Shown here piece after piece: positions 41,572 to 51,012 of a stretch of DNA of 64,000 nucleotides (position 1 is its first letter; the number at the start of each line of letters is the position of its first letter). The stretch comes from CAYZJV01 sp964473245. Lineage in GTDB: Bacteria > Spirochaetota > Spirochaetia > Sphaerochaetales > Sphaerochaetaceae. Made by a program: the position numbers and the translations under genes. The stretch lies in contig CAYYOL010000006.1 in NCBI GenBank assembly GCA_964473245.1, positions 5,679-69,678 on the forward strand. Reading direction: 5' to 3'. A model generated the notes under the pieces. The model made no database searches, was not told the DNA's origin, and saw nothing but the letters and a program-made list of their open reading frames with translations.

Positions 41572-42960
41572 ATGAACGAACGAATATCCCAGTTGTTAGC
41601 ACGAGAACCAGGTCCCGATACTATCGTGGCCGAAGGATGGGTGAGGACGAAGCGAGAGAGCAAACGTGTCTGTTTTCTTGAGGTGAACGACGGTTCCTGT
41701 CTCAAAGGTCTTCAGGTAGTGATCGATGTCGAAGCGTTCAACGATTCGGCACTGCTTGCCAGAATCACTACAGGAGCGTCGGTCTCCTGTCATGGAACAC
41801 TCGTTGCATCTCCGGGAGGGAATCAGGCAGTGGAACTCCAGGCAGCGCGCATCGAATTGCACGGAGAGGCCCCCGTCGACTCCTACCCACTGCAGAAGAA
41901 GCGTCATACACTCGAATATCTGCGAGAAATCGCACATCTGCGAGCACGAACCAACGTCATAGGTGCCGTCTCCCGGGTGAGAAACGAAGTATCGTATGCA
42001 GTACACACCTTTTTCCGCGAGCATCAGTTCGCCTATATCCATACTCCTATCATAAGCACCAGCGATGCCGAGGGAGCCGGGGAGATGTTCCAGGTCACCA
42101 CATTGGACTTTGACCATATACCACGAACCCCCGAAGGCACTGTCGACTACAGTCAGGACTTCTTTGGTCGAAAAGCATCTTTGACGGTGAGCGGGCAGCT
42201 CGAGGGCGAAGCCTATGCACTGGCACTGAAGAACATCTACACATTCGGCCCCACGTTCCGAGCCGAGAACTCGAACACGAAACGACATTTGAGCGAATTC
42301 TGGATGATCGAACCGGAGATGGCCTTCTGCACCCTGGAAGGGAACATGGCAGTAGCAGAGAGTTTCCTCAAATACATATTCAACCATGTCCTCACCCATT
42401 GCGAACAGGATATGTCATTCTTCTCGCAGTTCATTGAGAAGGGCGTGGCGGATACACTGCGAACCGTGGTCGAAAAGCCGTTCGTGCATATGACCTACAC
42501 CGACGCCATGGTTGAACTCGAAAAGCGTAACAGTAGCTTCGACTATCCAGTTTCATGGGGAAGCGATCTGCAAACAGAGCATGAGCGCTACCTCACCGAA
42601 CAGGTCTGCAAGGGGCCGGTCATCGTTACCGATTATCCGAAGGAGATCAAAGCCTTCTATATGAAGATGAACGATGATGGAAAAACCGTACGTGCTATGG
42701 ACGTACTGGTTCCCCGACTCGGCGAGATCATCGGTGGAAGTGAGCGTGAGAGCCGACTCGATGTTCTTACCGAACGGATGCGCGCGCTCGACCTCGACCC
42801 GCAAGATTACTGGTGGTATCTCGACTTGAGAAGATTCGGCAGCGTACCGCATGCAGGGTTCGGTCTTGGGTTCGACCGTGCGATTCAGTATATCACTGGC
42901 ATGCAGAATATCCGAGACGTGATCCCCTTCCCTCGTGCTGCCAAGCAAGCCGACTTCTAG
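41572..42960 (+). CDS. asnS: Asparaginyl-tRNA synthetase
   Basis: Class IIb synthetase that charges tRNA-Asn. The 462-residue protein has an N-terminal OB-fold anticodon-binding domain (about 15-105) and the class II motifs: motif 2 FRAENSNTKRHLSEFWMIEPE, with the Asn-specific NSNT, and motif 3 GFGLGFDR near the C-terminus. AAGGAG is seven bases before the ATG. The gene stands alone, flanked by a regulated-looking promoter and a convergent LuxR-type gene 53 bases downstream. The gap contains a GC-rich hairpin (about 42995-43026). Confidence 0.96.
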   Translation: MNERISQLLAREPGPDTIVAEGWVRTKRESKRVCFLEVNDGSCLKGLQVVIDVEAFNDSALLARITTGASVSCHGTLVASPGGNQAVELQAARIELHGEAPVDSYPLQKKRHTLEYLREIAHLRARTNVIGAVSRVRNEVSYAVHTFFREHQFAYIHTPIISTSDAEGAGEMFQVTTLDFDHIPRTPEGTVDYSQDFFGRKASLTVSGQLEGEAYALALKNIYTFGPTFRAENSNTKRHLSEFWMIEPEMAFCTLEGNMAVAESFLKYIFNHVLTHCEQDMSFFSQFIEKGVADTLRTVVEKPFVHMTYTDAMVELEKRNSSFDYPVSWGSDLQTEHERYLTEQVCKGPVIVTDYPKEIKAFYMKMNDDGKTVRAMDVLVPRLGEIIGGSERESRLDVLTERMRALDLDPQDYWWYLDLRRFGSVPHAGFGLGFDRAIQYITGMQNIRDVIPFPRAAKQADF

Positions 42961-42994
42961 AGCCTTCGACAGATAATCCGAGTAGCACGAACTG

Positions 42995-43026
42995 CGGAGC
43001 GGGTAGATGCACACTACCCTGCTCCG
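42995..43026. repeat. GC-rich stem-loop between asnS and the LuxR-type gene
   Basis: Arms CGGAGC-GGGTAG and CTACCC-TGCTCCG (one bulge) around an ATGCACA loop, overlapping the 3' end of the minus-strand regulator gene. There is no T-run on either side; it may slow or pause converging transcription. Confidence 0.45.
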
Positions 43027-43643
43027 GTGCGCGCATGCAAGATAGCGTACAGGGAGAGCTGACGCAATGTTCGTGCTCCCGTCTTCAAAAAGAGATTCCG
43101 CTTGTGTGCATTCACCGTGTGATACGAGATACCCAGCGTATAGGAGATCTCCTTGAGCGAACTTCCCTTGGCTATCTGATCCATGATCTCCGATTCGCGC
43201 GGAGTAAGGGGTTTCTCCTGCTCAGGCACCCCCTCGGATACACCTTGGGCAGGGAGAATCTGGCAACGCCGCTTCAACACAGCTCCCACTACATCCATGC
43301 AACGCGAGAGAGCCACAGAGATAACAGGTACTCCTCCCACCGTGTGAACCGGAGACTCCACGGAGCTACAATCAGAATCTACTACGGCGATCATGGCATC
43401 GCATCGGCAAGCTCCATGGGTATGGTCGGCCAAGGCTTTATTCAAGCATTGAGAATCTCCTTCGGACAGTACCAGTGAAATATGGAGTGCGTAGTGACTT
43501 CTTCGCGGCATGACCGGAACATCGGATTCAATGCACCGAGTCTCGACTTCGAGTCCATGCTCATAGAATGATAGGAGCCAATACCGGAAGGTCTCCAGTA
43601 CGATCCGGTTCTTTCCTGTTAGGAGTATCGGGTATGTGTTCAC
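43014..43643 (-). CDS. LuxR-type helix-turn-helix regulator
   Basis: A 209-residue protein with a C-terminal GerE/LuxR DNA-binding domain (about 147-200). This includes LTPRESEIMDQIAKGSSLKEISYTLGISYHTVNAHKRNL written here as two halves: LTPRESEIMDQIAKG, then LKEISYTLGISYHTVNAHKR. The N-terminal 140 residues look like a degenerate receiver-like alpha/beta domain (AVVDSDCSS, GGVPVISVAL) without an obvious phospho-acceptor arrangement, so the input is unclear. The GTG start has a weak GGGT-type ribosome site. It lies 32 bases after the DUF188 gene on the same strand. The target genes are unknown. Confidence 0.88.
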   Translation of the reverse strand: MNTYPILLTGKNRIVLETFRYWLLSFYEHGLEVETRCIESDVPVMPRRSHYALHISLVLSEGDSQCLNKALADHTHGACRCDAMIAVVDSDCSSVESPVHTVGGVPVISVALSRCMDVVGAVLKRRCQILPAQGVSEGVPEQEKPLTPRESEIMDQIAKGSSLKEISYTLGISYHTVNAHKRNLFLKTGARTLRQLSLYAILHARTGAG

Positions 43644-43675
43644 ACCCTAGTAACACCATATGATCCGATTATGCT

Positions 43676-44215
43676 TCACCGACGAACCGGTTCGCTCACC
43701 TTCAGCATGCGTGTCAGCTCACGATCGAGCGCATTTGCAAACGCCTGGATCTCCCGAGGACCGAGTGGTCTGGTGCGCTCAACGTATACACCATACTCGC
43801 GAAGCTCGGTCATGAGATTTCTCATGGAGAGCCGTTCACCAACCGTCTCTTTGGTATACCGGCCACCACGATCGTCGATCACCACCATGCCGAGCTCAGC
43901 GAGCCGCGATGCAAGCGGGACATCTCGTGTAATCGCGAGAGCACCTGCAGAGCCCAGCTCGACCAACAGGTCATCTGCACTGTCATCGCCCTTCTCCACC
44001 ACAACCATGCGTACGAGCGGTACACCACGGTCGTCGGTAAGATTGCGCCCTTCGACTTTGACCACATCAGGCAGTGGTCTGTCAGCTGCAAACAGGCTGG
44101 TTATACGCCGATTCACCACGGCCTTGAGGATAATCGTCCGTAACTGACGCGGACAGGAATCTGCATCTACATAGAGCATGATAGCTGGGATATCGCCATA
44201 GTGATCGATCGACAC
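43676..44215 (-). CDS. YaiI/YqxD (DUF188) family protein
   Basis: A 179-residue protein of the DUF188 family, PIN/NYN-like nuclease-fold proteins of unknown function. The signature MLYVDADSCPRQLRTIILKA, the GDDSADDLLVEL stretch and ALAITRDVPLASRLAELG carry the conserved acidic residues that could bind metal. Start: GTG 44215 has AGGAGG seven bases upstream. An out-of-frame ATG lies in between, and an in-frame ATG at 44179 would give the more usual N-terminus without a ribosome site. A promoter is visible upstream (44263-44291). Confidence 0.88.
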   Translation of the reverse strand: MSIDHYGDIPAIMLYVDADSCPRQLRTIILKAVVNRRITSLFAADRPLPDVVKVEGRNLTDDRGVPLVRMVVVEKGDDSADDLLVELGSAGALAITRDVPLASRLAELGMVVIDDRGGRYTKETVGERLSMRNLMTELREYGVYVERTRPLGPREIQAFANALDRELTRMLKVSEPVRR

Positions 44216-44262
44216 GCATGATCCTCCTTCGCAACGTGGTACATTGCGAGTGTTTCGAGTCT

Positions 44263-44291
44263 ACCTTACCGAGCGTATCGGACTCAGTCAA
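44263..44291 (-). promoter_or_regulatory. Promoter of the DUF188 gene
   Basis: Minus strand: -35 TTGACT at 44286-44291 (overlapping the beta-galactosidase stop), 17-base spacer, -10 TAAGGT at 44263-44268. Confidence 0.5.
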
Positions 44292-46684
44292 TCCACCGAG
44301 AGCGAGAGATTCGCCGAGGCGACACCTGCAGAAAGGAGATGAATCGTGCACACACCCCGCTCTCCGACCGTTCGCACATAGAACCCCGTTACCCCTCCCG
44401 ACAGCGTTACCGTTGCAGGACTGATCAGAGCAATCGGACCAGAGACGGAGATGGTCACCGGAGCATTACTCTCCCTTAAGAGCTGGCCATGGTGGTCCTC
44501 CATGCGGATGATACATCTGACTACATCGTAGGTCTCGCCTAGGGTGAGGTGATCCGTATCGCTTAAGAGAACTAATCGAGGAGTCGACGGAGGAGCAACG
44601 ATGCGTGTAGTGACAATCCGATCCTCTACTATGCCGTTGAATGTCCATAGCTGAGGAGAGCCGTCCCAAAACATGACGAACCGTTCGAACATGCGTACGG
44701 CATCGTCCATACACATCCGGTGTCTGTGCATAATACGGGCAAGGGCAATCTTCCTAGTCAGCGGCAAGTCGAATCCATGACTCACCGCTAAGTTCAGCAA
44801 CTCTCTGACCGTCCGCTGCTCTTTGGTGGTCAAGGATGCAAGCTCCTCTATCCGACCTCCGATCAGATCATCGATGCGAACTGGAGGGTGCGGCATATCG
44901 GGAAACCGTTTTCGATCCGGCAGGAAGACACCCACCACTGTACCGTTGTAGAGCACTTGAACCTGTGCACAGTTGGTGAATACCCATACGTCATTGAGCG
45001 CATGAGCGGGAACAGCACCGATTCGCAGAGACGAGGAGACCTCGAGGACCCACTGCGCATCGCCTTGCGAGCGGTAGAGTGCCCCTGCAAGCTTCGGAAT
45101 TCTGAACATATCCGAAACGCCATGGTAGCATACGCCATCGCCGCCACCGAATTGGCTGTGGGTATGATAGTCACTCATGCACCACCCGAAGACTCCTCCA
45201 ATACGCCGATTACGATACATAGCCTGTAGTACATCGGCATGCCGAAGTGCATGTTCAGTTCGGATCACCTCTGGATCTCCTTGGCGACAGGGAAATAGAT
45301 GCCCAGTGTGCTCTGTAACAATATAGGGGACTCTCCGATCTCGTGTGATGGCATGGGCAGAAGCAAGCGCCTTTTTCTCCCCTGCATAGGAGAAGTCGTT
45401 GTAGGTATACACCTCTTCGAGAAGAGAGCTTCCTGCAAAGTTCCGAACTCCTCCTGTGGCTCGGGTGGGATCGAGCATACGGGCCATCTCATTTGTTCTC
45501 GCATAGAGTGTATCGTCATCTGCCGATTCATTCACCCGCACTCCCCACATGATTATGGAGGGGTGATTTCGATCACGAACGATCATCTCTTTCAGCTGCT
45601 GAACGAGACGATCCCTCCAGAGCTCAGATGGACCGATATGTTGCCATCCGGGAATCTCCTCGAACACGAGCAGACCGATCTCATCACATCGTTGAAGAAA
45701 GTGGGGAGACTGCGGATAGTGACTCGTACGAACACAGTTTACCTGCAACTCGTATTTGAGAAAGTCCGCATCGCGATCCTGTTGCCGCTTCGGCATGGCA
45801 AATCCAACATAGGGATAGAGTTGGTGTCGATTCATAGCCCGCAACTTCACCAAATTCCCATTGAGGACGAGTCCCTGTTCGTCCCATTCGATATCTCTAA
45901 AACCGGTTCGAACAGTGTACGTATCGGCTCCCCTCAGCGTTCGTACGTGCACGATGACCGTGTAGAGCGCCGGTCGATCGATATCCCATCGTGTGACCGG
46001 GCCGATCGGGAGAATCACCACCACCGGAGATCCGAACAGTTGCTCCTCTGTGGAGGCGCACAGTGCATGAGTATCATCGAGTACCTCCACGGTCAGTGTT
46101 CCCGTGGTCCCACGATCATCGACCCCACCAAGGGTTACCTCCACACGTATCGTACGATATTCGTTTTGCTGTGCAGGCTCGGAACGGACAGCCACCTGCT
46201 CGATCCATTCACAACTGTATGCCAGAAGTGCCACTTCACGATAGATGCCTCCTGGAACCATGTAATCAACGACATGGCCGAACGGAGGAGTCTCGGGATT
46301 CTCTGTAGCATCGCACCGGACAGCGACCAGAACTGCATCTGCCTCGATCAATTGCTCAGGGACAGCAAGCTCGAACGGTGTGAAGGCGCCGACATGCTCG
46401 CCTGCTCGCACCCCCTGCAGATAGATCGTGGCATGAACGCTGACTCCTTCGAAGCGGAGTCGCAAGTTCTCCCGATAGGTGACCTCTGACAGATCGATCA
46501 CTGTCCGGTACCAGCCGATATAATGTTTCACGGTCTGCTCGTGATACTGCAATGGCATAGACATCATGGAGTGCGGAATATCGACAATCTGCCACGCACT
46601 ATCATCGAAATCGGGAAGCGAGAACCGCTCATCATCATCCAGACAAAACCGCCAGTGATAATTCATGGGATACCGTTCACTCAT
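44288..46684 (-). CDS. Glycoside hydrolase family 2 protein, beta-galactosidase type
   Basis: A 798-residue GH2 enzyme from ATG 46684 (GGAGG six bases upstream); the frame is open 22 codons further. It has the N-terminal jelly-roll domain (about 10-165), an immunoglobulin-like domain (about 170-270) and the TIM barrel (about 275-560). The acid/base Glu is in WGVRVNES (near 384) and the nucleophile Glu in YIVTEHTGHL (near 458). A C-terminal extension of about 240 residues ends in a beta domain. There is no signal peptide, so it acts on imported oligosaccharides. The GH2 family also contains beta-glucuronidases and beta-mannosidases; beta-galactosidase is the best match but not certain. It is divergent from the PPi-phosphofructokinase gene. 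Confidence 0.88.
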   Translation of the reverse strand: MSERYPMNYHWRFCLDDDERFSLPDFDDSAWQIVDIPHSMMSMPLQYHEQTVKHYIGWYRTVIDLSEVTYRENLRLRFEGVSVHATIYLQGVRAGEHVGAFTPFELAVPEQLIEADAVLVAVRCDATENPETPPFGHVVDYMVPGGIYREVALLAYSCEWIEQVAVRSEPAQQNEYRTIRVEVTLGGVDDRGTTGTLTVEVLDDTHALCASTEEQLFGSPVVVILPIGPVTRWDIDRPALYTVIVHVRTLRGADTYTVRTGFRDIEWDEQGLVLNGNLVKLRAMNRHQLYPYVGFAMPKRQQDRDADFLKYELQVNCVRTSHYPQSPHFLQRCDEIGLLVFEEIPGWQHIGPSELWRDRLVQQLKEMIVRDRNHPSIIMWGVRVNESADDDTLYARTNEMARMLDPTRATGGVRNFAGSSLLEEVYTYNDFSYAGEKKALASAHAITRDRRVPYIVTEHTGHLFPCRQGDPEVIRTEHALRHADVLQAMYRNRRIGGVFGWCMSDYHTHSQFGGGDGVCYHGVSDMFRIPKLAGALYRSQGDAQWVLEVSSSLRIGAVPAHALNDVWVFTNCAQVQVLYNGTVVGVFLPDRKRFPDMPHPPVRIDDLIGGRIEELASLTTKEQRTVRELLNLAVSHGFDLPLTRKIALARIMHRHRMCMDDAVRMFERFVMFWDGSPQLWTFNGIVEDRIVTTRIVAPPSTPRLVLLSDTDHLTLGETYDVVRCIIRMEDHHGQLLRESNAPVTISVSGPIALISPATVTLSGGVTGFYVRTVGERGVCTIHLLSAGVASANLSLSVD

Positions 46685-46736
46685 GATCTGCCTCCACGGA
46701 ACAAGTGTATCACGTTTTTTCTCGTATAGTGTGTAC

Positions 46737-46766
46737 TTGCATCGATTCACCCAAATGTCCTATAGT
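46737..46766 (+). promoter_or_regulatory. Promoter of the PPi-phosphofructokinase operon
   Basis: -35 TTGCAT at 46737-46742, 18-base spacer, -10 TATAGT at 46761-46766, about 40 bases before the start codon. Confidence 0.65.
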
Positions 46767-46805
46767 TTTTTCATACATACCTACCCTAATCAGAGGAGTG
46801 CATGC

Positions 46806-48458
46806 ATGGAACATTCACCATTACAGAACGCAAGATATGCGTATGAACCGAAACTTCCCGGTATCCTGCGAGAGGACATCGTCTCTTTGGAACTGGTACA
46901 GGGCAGCAAGACGGCCCCGGATTCCGACCAAGAGGCAATTCAGAAACTCTTTCCCCATACCTACGGACTTCCCCGGGTAAGTTTCGCAAAAGGAACTGGC
47001 AAATCGGCACAGAAACCGATCAATGTGGGCGTGGTTCTCTCGGGAGGACAAGCTCCCGGCGGTCATAATGTGATCAGCGGCCTGTTCGACGCTATCAAGG
47101 CTGCACACCCCGAATCGAAACTGTTCGGTTTTCTCGGAGGACCTTCTGGCATTCTGGAAGACAAGACCATGGAGATCACCAAAGAGATCATCGACGAATA
47201 CCGGAACACCGGCGGGTTCGACATTATTGGAAGTGGAAGGACGAAGCTGGAGAGCGAAGCACAGTTCGCCATATGCGCAGAGGTATGCCATAAGAACCGG
47301 ATTTCGGCAATCGTGATCATCGGAGGCGACGACTCCAATACGAACGCAGCTGTTCTCGCCGAGTATTTCCTGCAGCACGATGCGGGAATCTCGGTAGTGG
47401 GCTGTCCAAAAACGATCGATGGCGATCTGAAGAATGAATCCATTGAAATCTCATTCGGATTCGATACTGCCACAAAGACCTACAGCGAACTGATCGGGAA
47501 CATCATGAGAGACGCAAACAGTGCGAAGAAATATTGGCACTTCATAAAGCTCATGGGGAGAAGTGCAAGTCATATCGCTCTCGAGTGCGCTCTCCAGACA
47601 CAACCGAATGCCTGTCTGGTCAGTGAAGAGATTGCAGAAAACGGCACCAGTCTCGACGCAGTGGTCGACTATCTTGCTTCGATCATCGCACAGCGTGCCG
47701 AACAGGGCATGAACTACGGTGTGGTGCTCATACCCGAAGGTGTGGTCGAATTCATCCCCGAGGTTAAAGCACTCATCTCGGAGCTGAACACCCTGCTTGC
47801 TAAAGAGGCTGCAGCCTATGGGAACCTCGGCACCTGGGAAGATCAGAAAGCGTTCATCGAACAGCGACTCAGCGAATCCAGCGCACATGCATTCACTTCG
47901 CTGCCCACCGATATTCAGAAGCAGCTCCTCATGGATCGAGATCCGCATGGCAATGTACAGGTTTCTCGCATAGAGACAGAGAAGATGCTTATCCAGATGG
48001 TCGATGCGAAACTTGCTCACATGAAGACTCAGGGAACGTACAACGGGTCATTCAGTGGTCTAAACCACTTCTTCGGCTATGAAGGCAGGTGTGCATTCCC
48101 CTCCAACTTCGATGCCGATTACTGCTACAGCCTTGGGTACAATGCCTATTTACTCGTGGCGAACGGTTGTAGTGGATATATCTCATCGGTAACGAATCTT
48201 ACCGCTCCGGCGAAAGAGTGGCATGCGGGAGGTATTCCCATTACCATGATGATGAACATGGAGCAGCGGCATGGAGAAATGAAACCAGTGATCAGAAAGG
48301 CGCTCGTGGAGCTCGACGCTGCCCCGTTCCAGTATTTCGCAAAACATCGTGACCGATGGGCTACACAGACATGCTTCCTCTATCCGGGAGCCATACAGTA
48401 CTACGGACCGACTGAAGTCTGCGACCTGACAACCCGAACGCTCCAACTCGAGCACTGA
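46806..48458 (+). CDS. pfp: Pyrophosphate-dependent phosphofructokinase (long, plant/spirochaete beta type)
   Basis: Phosphorylates fructose 6-phosphate with pyrophosphate, reversibly, in place of the ATP enzyme of glycolysis. The 550-residue length fits the long PFP group known from spirochaetes, chlamydiae and plants. The motif GGDDSNTNA (173-181) and PKTIDGDLKN (201-210) identify the PPi-type active site: the GDD and the Lys of PKT replace ATP-type residues. The N-terminal LSGGQAPGGHNVI is the phosphate-binding loop. ATG 46806 has AGGAG seven bases upstream; a frame 47 codons longer has no support. It is followed after 10 bases by the beta-mannosidase gene. Confidence 0.95.
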   Translation: MEHSPLQNARYAYEPKLPGILREDIVSLELVQGSKTAPDSDQEAIQKLFPHTYGLPRVSFAKGTGKSAQKPINVGVVLSGGQAPGGHNVISGLFDAIKAAHPESKLFGFLGGPSGILEDKTMEITKEIIDEYRNTGGFDIIGSGRTKLESEAQFAICAEVCHKNRISAIVIIGGDDSNTNAAVLAEYFLQHDAGISVVGCPKTIDGDLKNESIEISFGFDTATKTYSELIGNIMRDANSAKKYWHFIKLMGRSASHIALECALQTQPNACLVSEEIAENGTSLDAVVDYLASIIAQRAEQGMNYGVVLIPEGVVEFIPEVKALISELNTLLAKEAAAYGNLGTWEDQKAFIEQRLSESSAHAFTSLPTDIQKQLLMDRDPHGNVQVSRIETEKMLIQMVDAKLAHMKTQGTYNGSFSGLNHFFGYEGRCAFPSNFDADYCYSLGYNAYLLVANGCSGYISSVTNLTAPAKEWHAGGIPITMMMNMEQRHGEMKPVIRKALVELDAAPFQYFAKHRDRWATQTCFLYPGAIQYYGPTEVCDLTTRTLQLEH

Positions 48459-48468
48459 GGGTGATCGC

Positions 48469-50949
48469 ATGAAGTTGGACGGTATCTGGCGCCTCGCTCC
48501 ACGCTCTGTGGAGCAGGTGCAACCCCATACGCGCTACTTTCAGAAGAACACTTCTGTTCCGATGTCCCTTCCGGGGGATGTCCACTCTGCACTGATCGAT
48601 GCTCAAGTTATCAGCGACCCGTATTGGTCGACCGACGAGACCACGGTTCAATGGGTTGGAGCGTGCGATTGGGTGGCGAGTCGCGAGTTCGAGGTAGCCG
48701 ATGAATTACACGATCGCTTTGCGATTCTTACCCTCACCATGGTCGATACCGTCGCAGAAATTCGGGTGAACGGGATATCGCTGGGTACGTGCCAGAACCA
48801 GTTCAGACGGTGGCGATTCGATATCTCTACGGTTGTACATACAGGGGTAAATACAATCGAAATCCATTTCACCGCCCCTGAACAAGCTGAGAAAGTTGCC
48901 CATGGGCAGCTAACCTATCCGGTACCGTGTACCGGGTACCCAGGTGTCTCATCACACAGGAACCTAGTGAGAAAGACCCAGAGTCAAAGCGGATGGGATG
49001 CCGGTCCACAGTTATTGACCATGGGAGTCTACGAGACTATTTCGCTCGACTTTCTCGATCTAGGATACGTTGAGTCGATCAGAACCACTACTGAGAGAAC
49101 CGAAGATGGTTGGATTGTACACGTCTGTGTTGCCTTCTTTGGTCTTACAGCGGGAAAACTGCCCCTCTCTGCACACATAGCCGATAGGGGATCTGAACAG
49201 CTGGTCTCGGTTGCGCCAGGATTACAGCATTGGACGCTCCGATTCGCCATGCAAGGTATCGAGCAGTGGATGCCAGCGGGATATGGGAAACCACATCTCT
49301 ATCCGCTGACGGTCAAAGTGAGTGATACCGTGCTGGAAAGGAAGGTCGGGTTCAGAACGGTCTCGCTTGAAGTTTTCCGTGAAAACGGAGAGCTAGGTCC
49401 ACTTACATTCATGGTTAACGGTCAAGCTGTATTTGCCAAGGGTGCGAACTGGATACCCATGGACGCACTTCCTTCACGCATGAGCGCCTCTCGCTACAGA
49501 CACCTACTGCACGACGCTGCAGCTGCGAACATGAACATGATTCGTGTATGGGGCGGAGGCATGTATGAACACGATGTGTTCTATGAGACCTGCGATGAGT
49601 TAGGCCTCATGGTCTGGCAAGATTGTATGTTCAGTGCATCTATCTACCCGGCAACCGATGATTTTCTCGAGAATGTTCGCCAGGAGATCCTCTACCAGAT
49701 TCCACGCCTCCATGACCACCCGTCAATTGTGCTCTGGTGTGGAAACGATGAGGGATATGAAGCGATCGATCGAGGCAATCAATCACGAGAGAGTCGAGAT
49801 CGCTACCTGATCGGGTACGATCGATTGAACGAGAAGGTGGTGGGAGAAACTATCCGCAGCCTCGATTCCACCAGACCGTGGTGGCCATCATCCCCATCGA
49901 ATGGACCCCTTCCCTACTCTGCTGCCCAGGGAGATGCCACGACAGGCGACCTGCATTGCTGGCGGGTATGGCACGAGGGAAAGCCGTTCGAGTCATGCTA
50001 TAACGAGTCTCCTAGGTTCGCTACCGAATTCGGTAATCAGTCCCTATCATCGCTTGCTGAAATAGCAACCTTTGCACCACGCGACGAGTGGAATATAACT
50101 AGCGTGGTCATGGAACACCACCAGAAAAGCAGCAAAGGGGCGCAGACGATGCTCGGGCAGATCGCTCGTTACTTCCAATTCCCGAATGGGTTCAGCAATC
50201 TCGTTTTCCTGAGTCAAGTTCAGCAGGCTATTGCAGTGAAGATGGCAGTCGAATACTGGAGATCGCAACGCCCACACTGTATGGGAACTCTCTATTGGCA
50301 CTTACAAGATTGTTGGCCTGGGACTTCCTGGTCATCGATCGAGTATAGTGGTCGATGGAAACTACTCCACTACGCAGCAAGAAGATTCTATGCGCCGGTC
50401 CTTCCCATACTCTATATAAAAGATGGAGCGGTACATATCGCTGCCGTGAACGATACGACGCACGCGTTGGATGCACGAATCTCGGTAAAACTCCGCCGAT
50501 TCGATGGGACAAAGGTGAACGAACACATCTACCAACCCCATATTGCCGCTGAATGCTCCTGTTCAATCGGATCGCTTCCTCTGAAGCAGATACCGGTTCC
50601 ATTGCACGAAGCCTACCTTCATGTAAAACTATCGACTAAGGATATCCTCATAGAGAATTCACTCTTTTTGACGCAACCGAAACGGTGCAGGCTGAAAGAT
50701 CCCCAGATCGGTGCGGATATCGCCAAGGCTCACGATGGCTTCACTATCACACTCTCCTGCGTGGCACCGGCATTCGCTGTATCGGCCGATGTCCAACATA
50801 TCGGAGGAACCTTCAGCGACAACTTTTTCGATATTCGCCCTTCAGCGAGCAAGACGCTTCGATTCAGGACAAAGGAGAGAGTCTCCGTAGAGACCTTCAA
50901 GAAGCAGCTCGTGATCTATGACCTGTTCAGTAGTTATCAGAACTCCTGA
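48469..50949 (+). CDS. Glycoside hydrolase family 2 beta-mannosidase
   Basis: An 826-residue GH2 enzyme that releases mannose from the non-reducing end of beta-mannosides. It has the beta-mannosidase-type N-terminus (LDGIWRLAP, then SLPGDVHSALIDAQVISDPYW). The acid/base Glu is E428 in WCGNDE, where most relatives read GNNE. The nucleophile is E520 in FATEFGNQS. Aromatic-rich C-terminal beta domains follow (about 640-826). No signal peptide is present, so it acts on imported manno-oligosaccharides. It is in an operon with PPi-phosphofructokinase, 10 bases apart, with a GAGGGTGA ribosome site. The pairing links mannan use to glycolysis. Confidence 0.92.
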   Translation: MKLDGIWRLAPRSVEQVQPHTRYFQKNTSVPMSLPGDVHSALIDAQVISDPYWSTDETTVQWVGACDWVASREFEVADELHDRFAILTLTMVDTVAEIRVNGISLGTCQNQFRRWRFDISTVVHTGVNTIEIHFTAPEQAEKVAHGQLTYPVPCTGYPGVSSHRNLVRKTQSQSGWDAGPQLLTMGVYETISLDFLDLGYVESIRTTTERTEDGWIVHVCVAFFGLTAGKLPLSAHIADRGSEQLVSVAPGLQHWTLRFAMQGIEQWMPAGYGKPHLYPLTVKVSDTVLERKVGFRTVSLEVFRENGELGPLTFMVNGQAVFAKGANWIPMDALPSRMSASRYRHLLHDAAAANMNMIRVWGGGMYEHDVFYETCDELGLMVWQDCMFSASIYPATDDFLENVRQEILYQIPRLHDHPSIVLWCGNDEGYEAIDRGNQSRESRDRYLIGYDRLNEKVVGETIRSLDSTRPWWPSSPSNGPLPYSAAQGDATTGDLHCWRVWHEGKPFESCYNESPRFATEFGNQSLSSLAEIATFAPRDEWNITSVVMEHHQKSSKGAQTMLGQIARYFQFPNGFSNLVFLSQVQQAIAVKMAVEYWRSQRPHCMGTLYWHLQDCWPGTSWSSIEYSGRWKLLHYAARRFYAPVLPILYIKDGAVHIAAVNDTTHALDARISVKLRRFDGTKVNEHIYQPHIAAECSCSIGSLPLKQIPVPLHEAYLHVKLSTKDILIENSLFLTQPKRCRLKDPQIGADIAKAHDGFTITLSCVAPAFAVSADVQHIGGTFSDNFFDIRPSASKTLRFRTKERVSVETFKKQLVIYDLFSSYQNS

Positions 50950-51012
50950 AGTTGATATTTTTTTATCGCTTTCCCCCTCTTTTAGTGATACGATACGAGC
51001 GGGGGTAATGCC

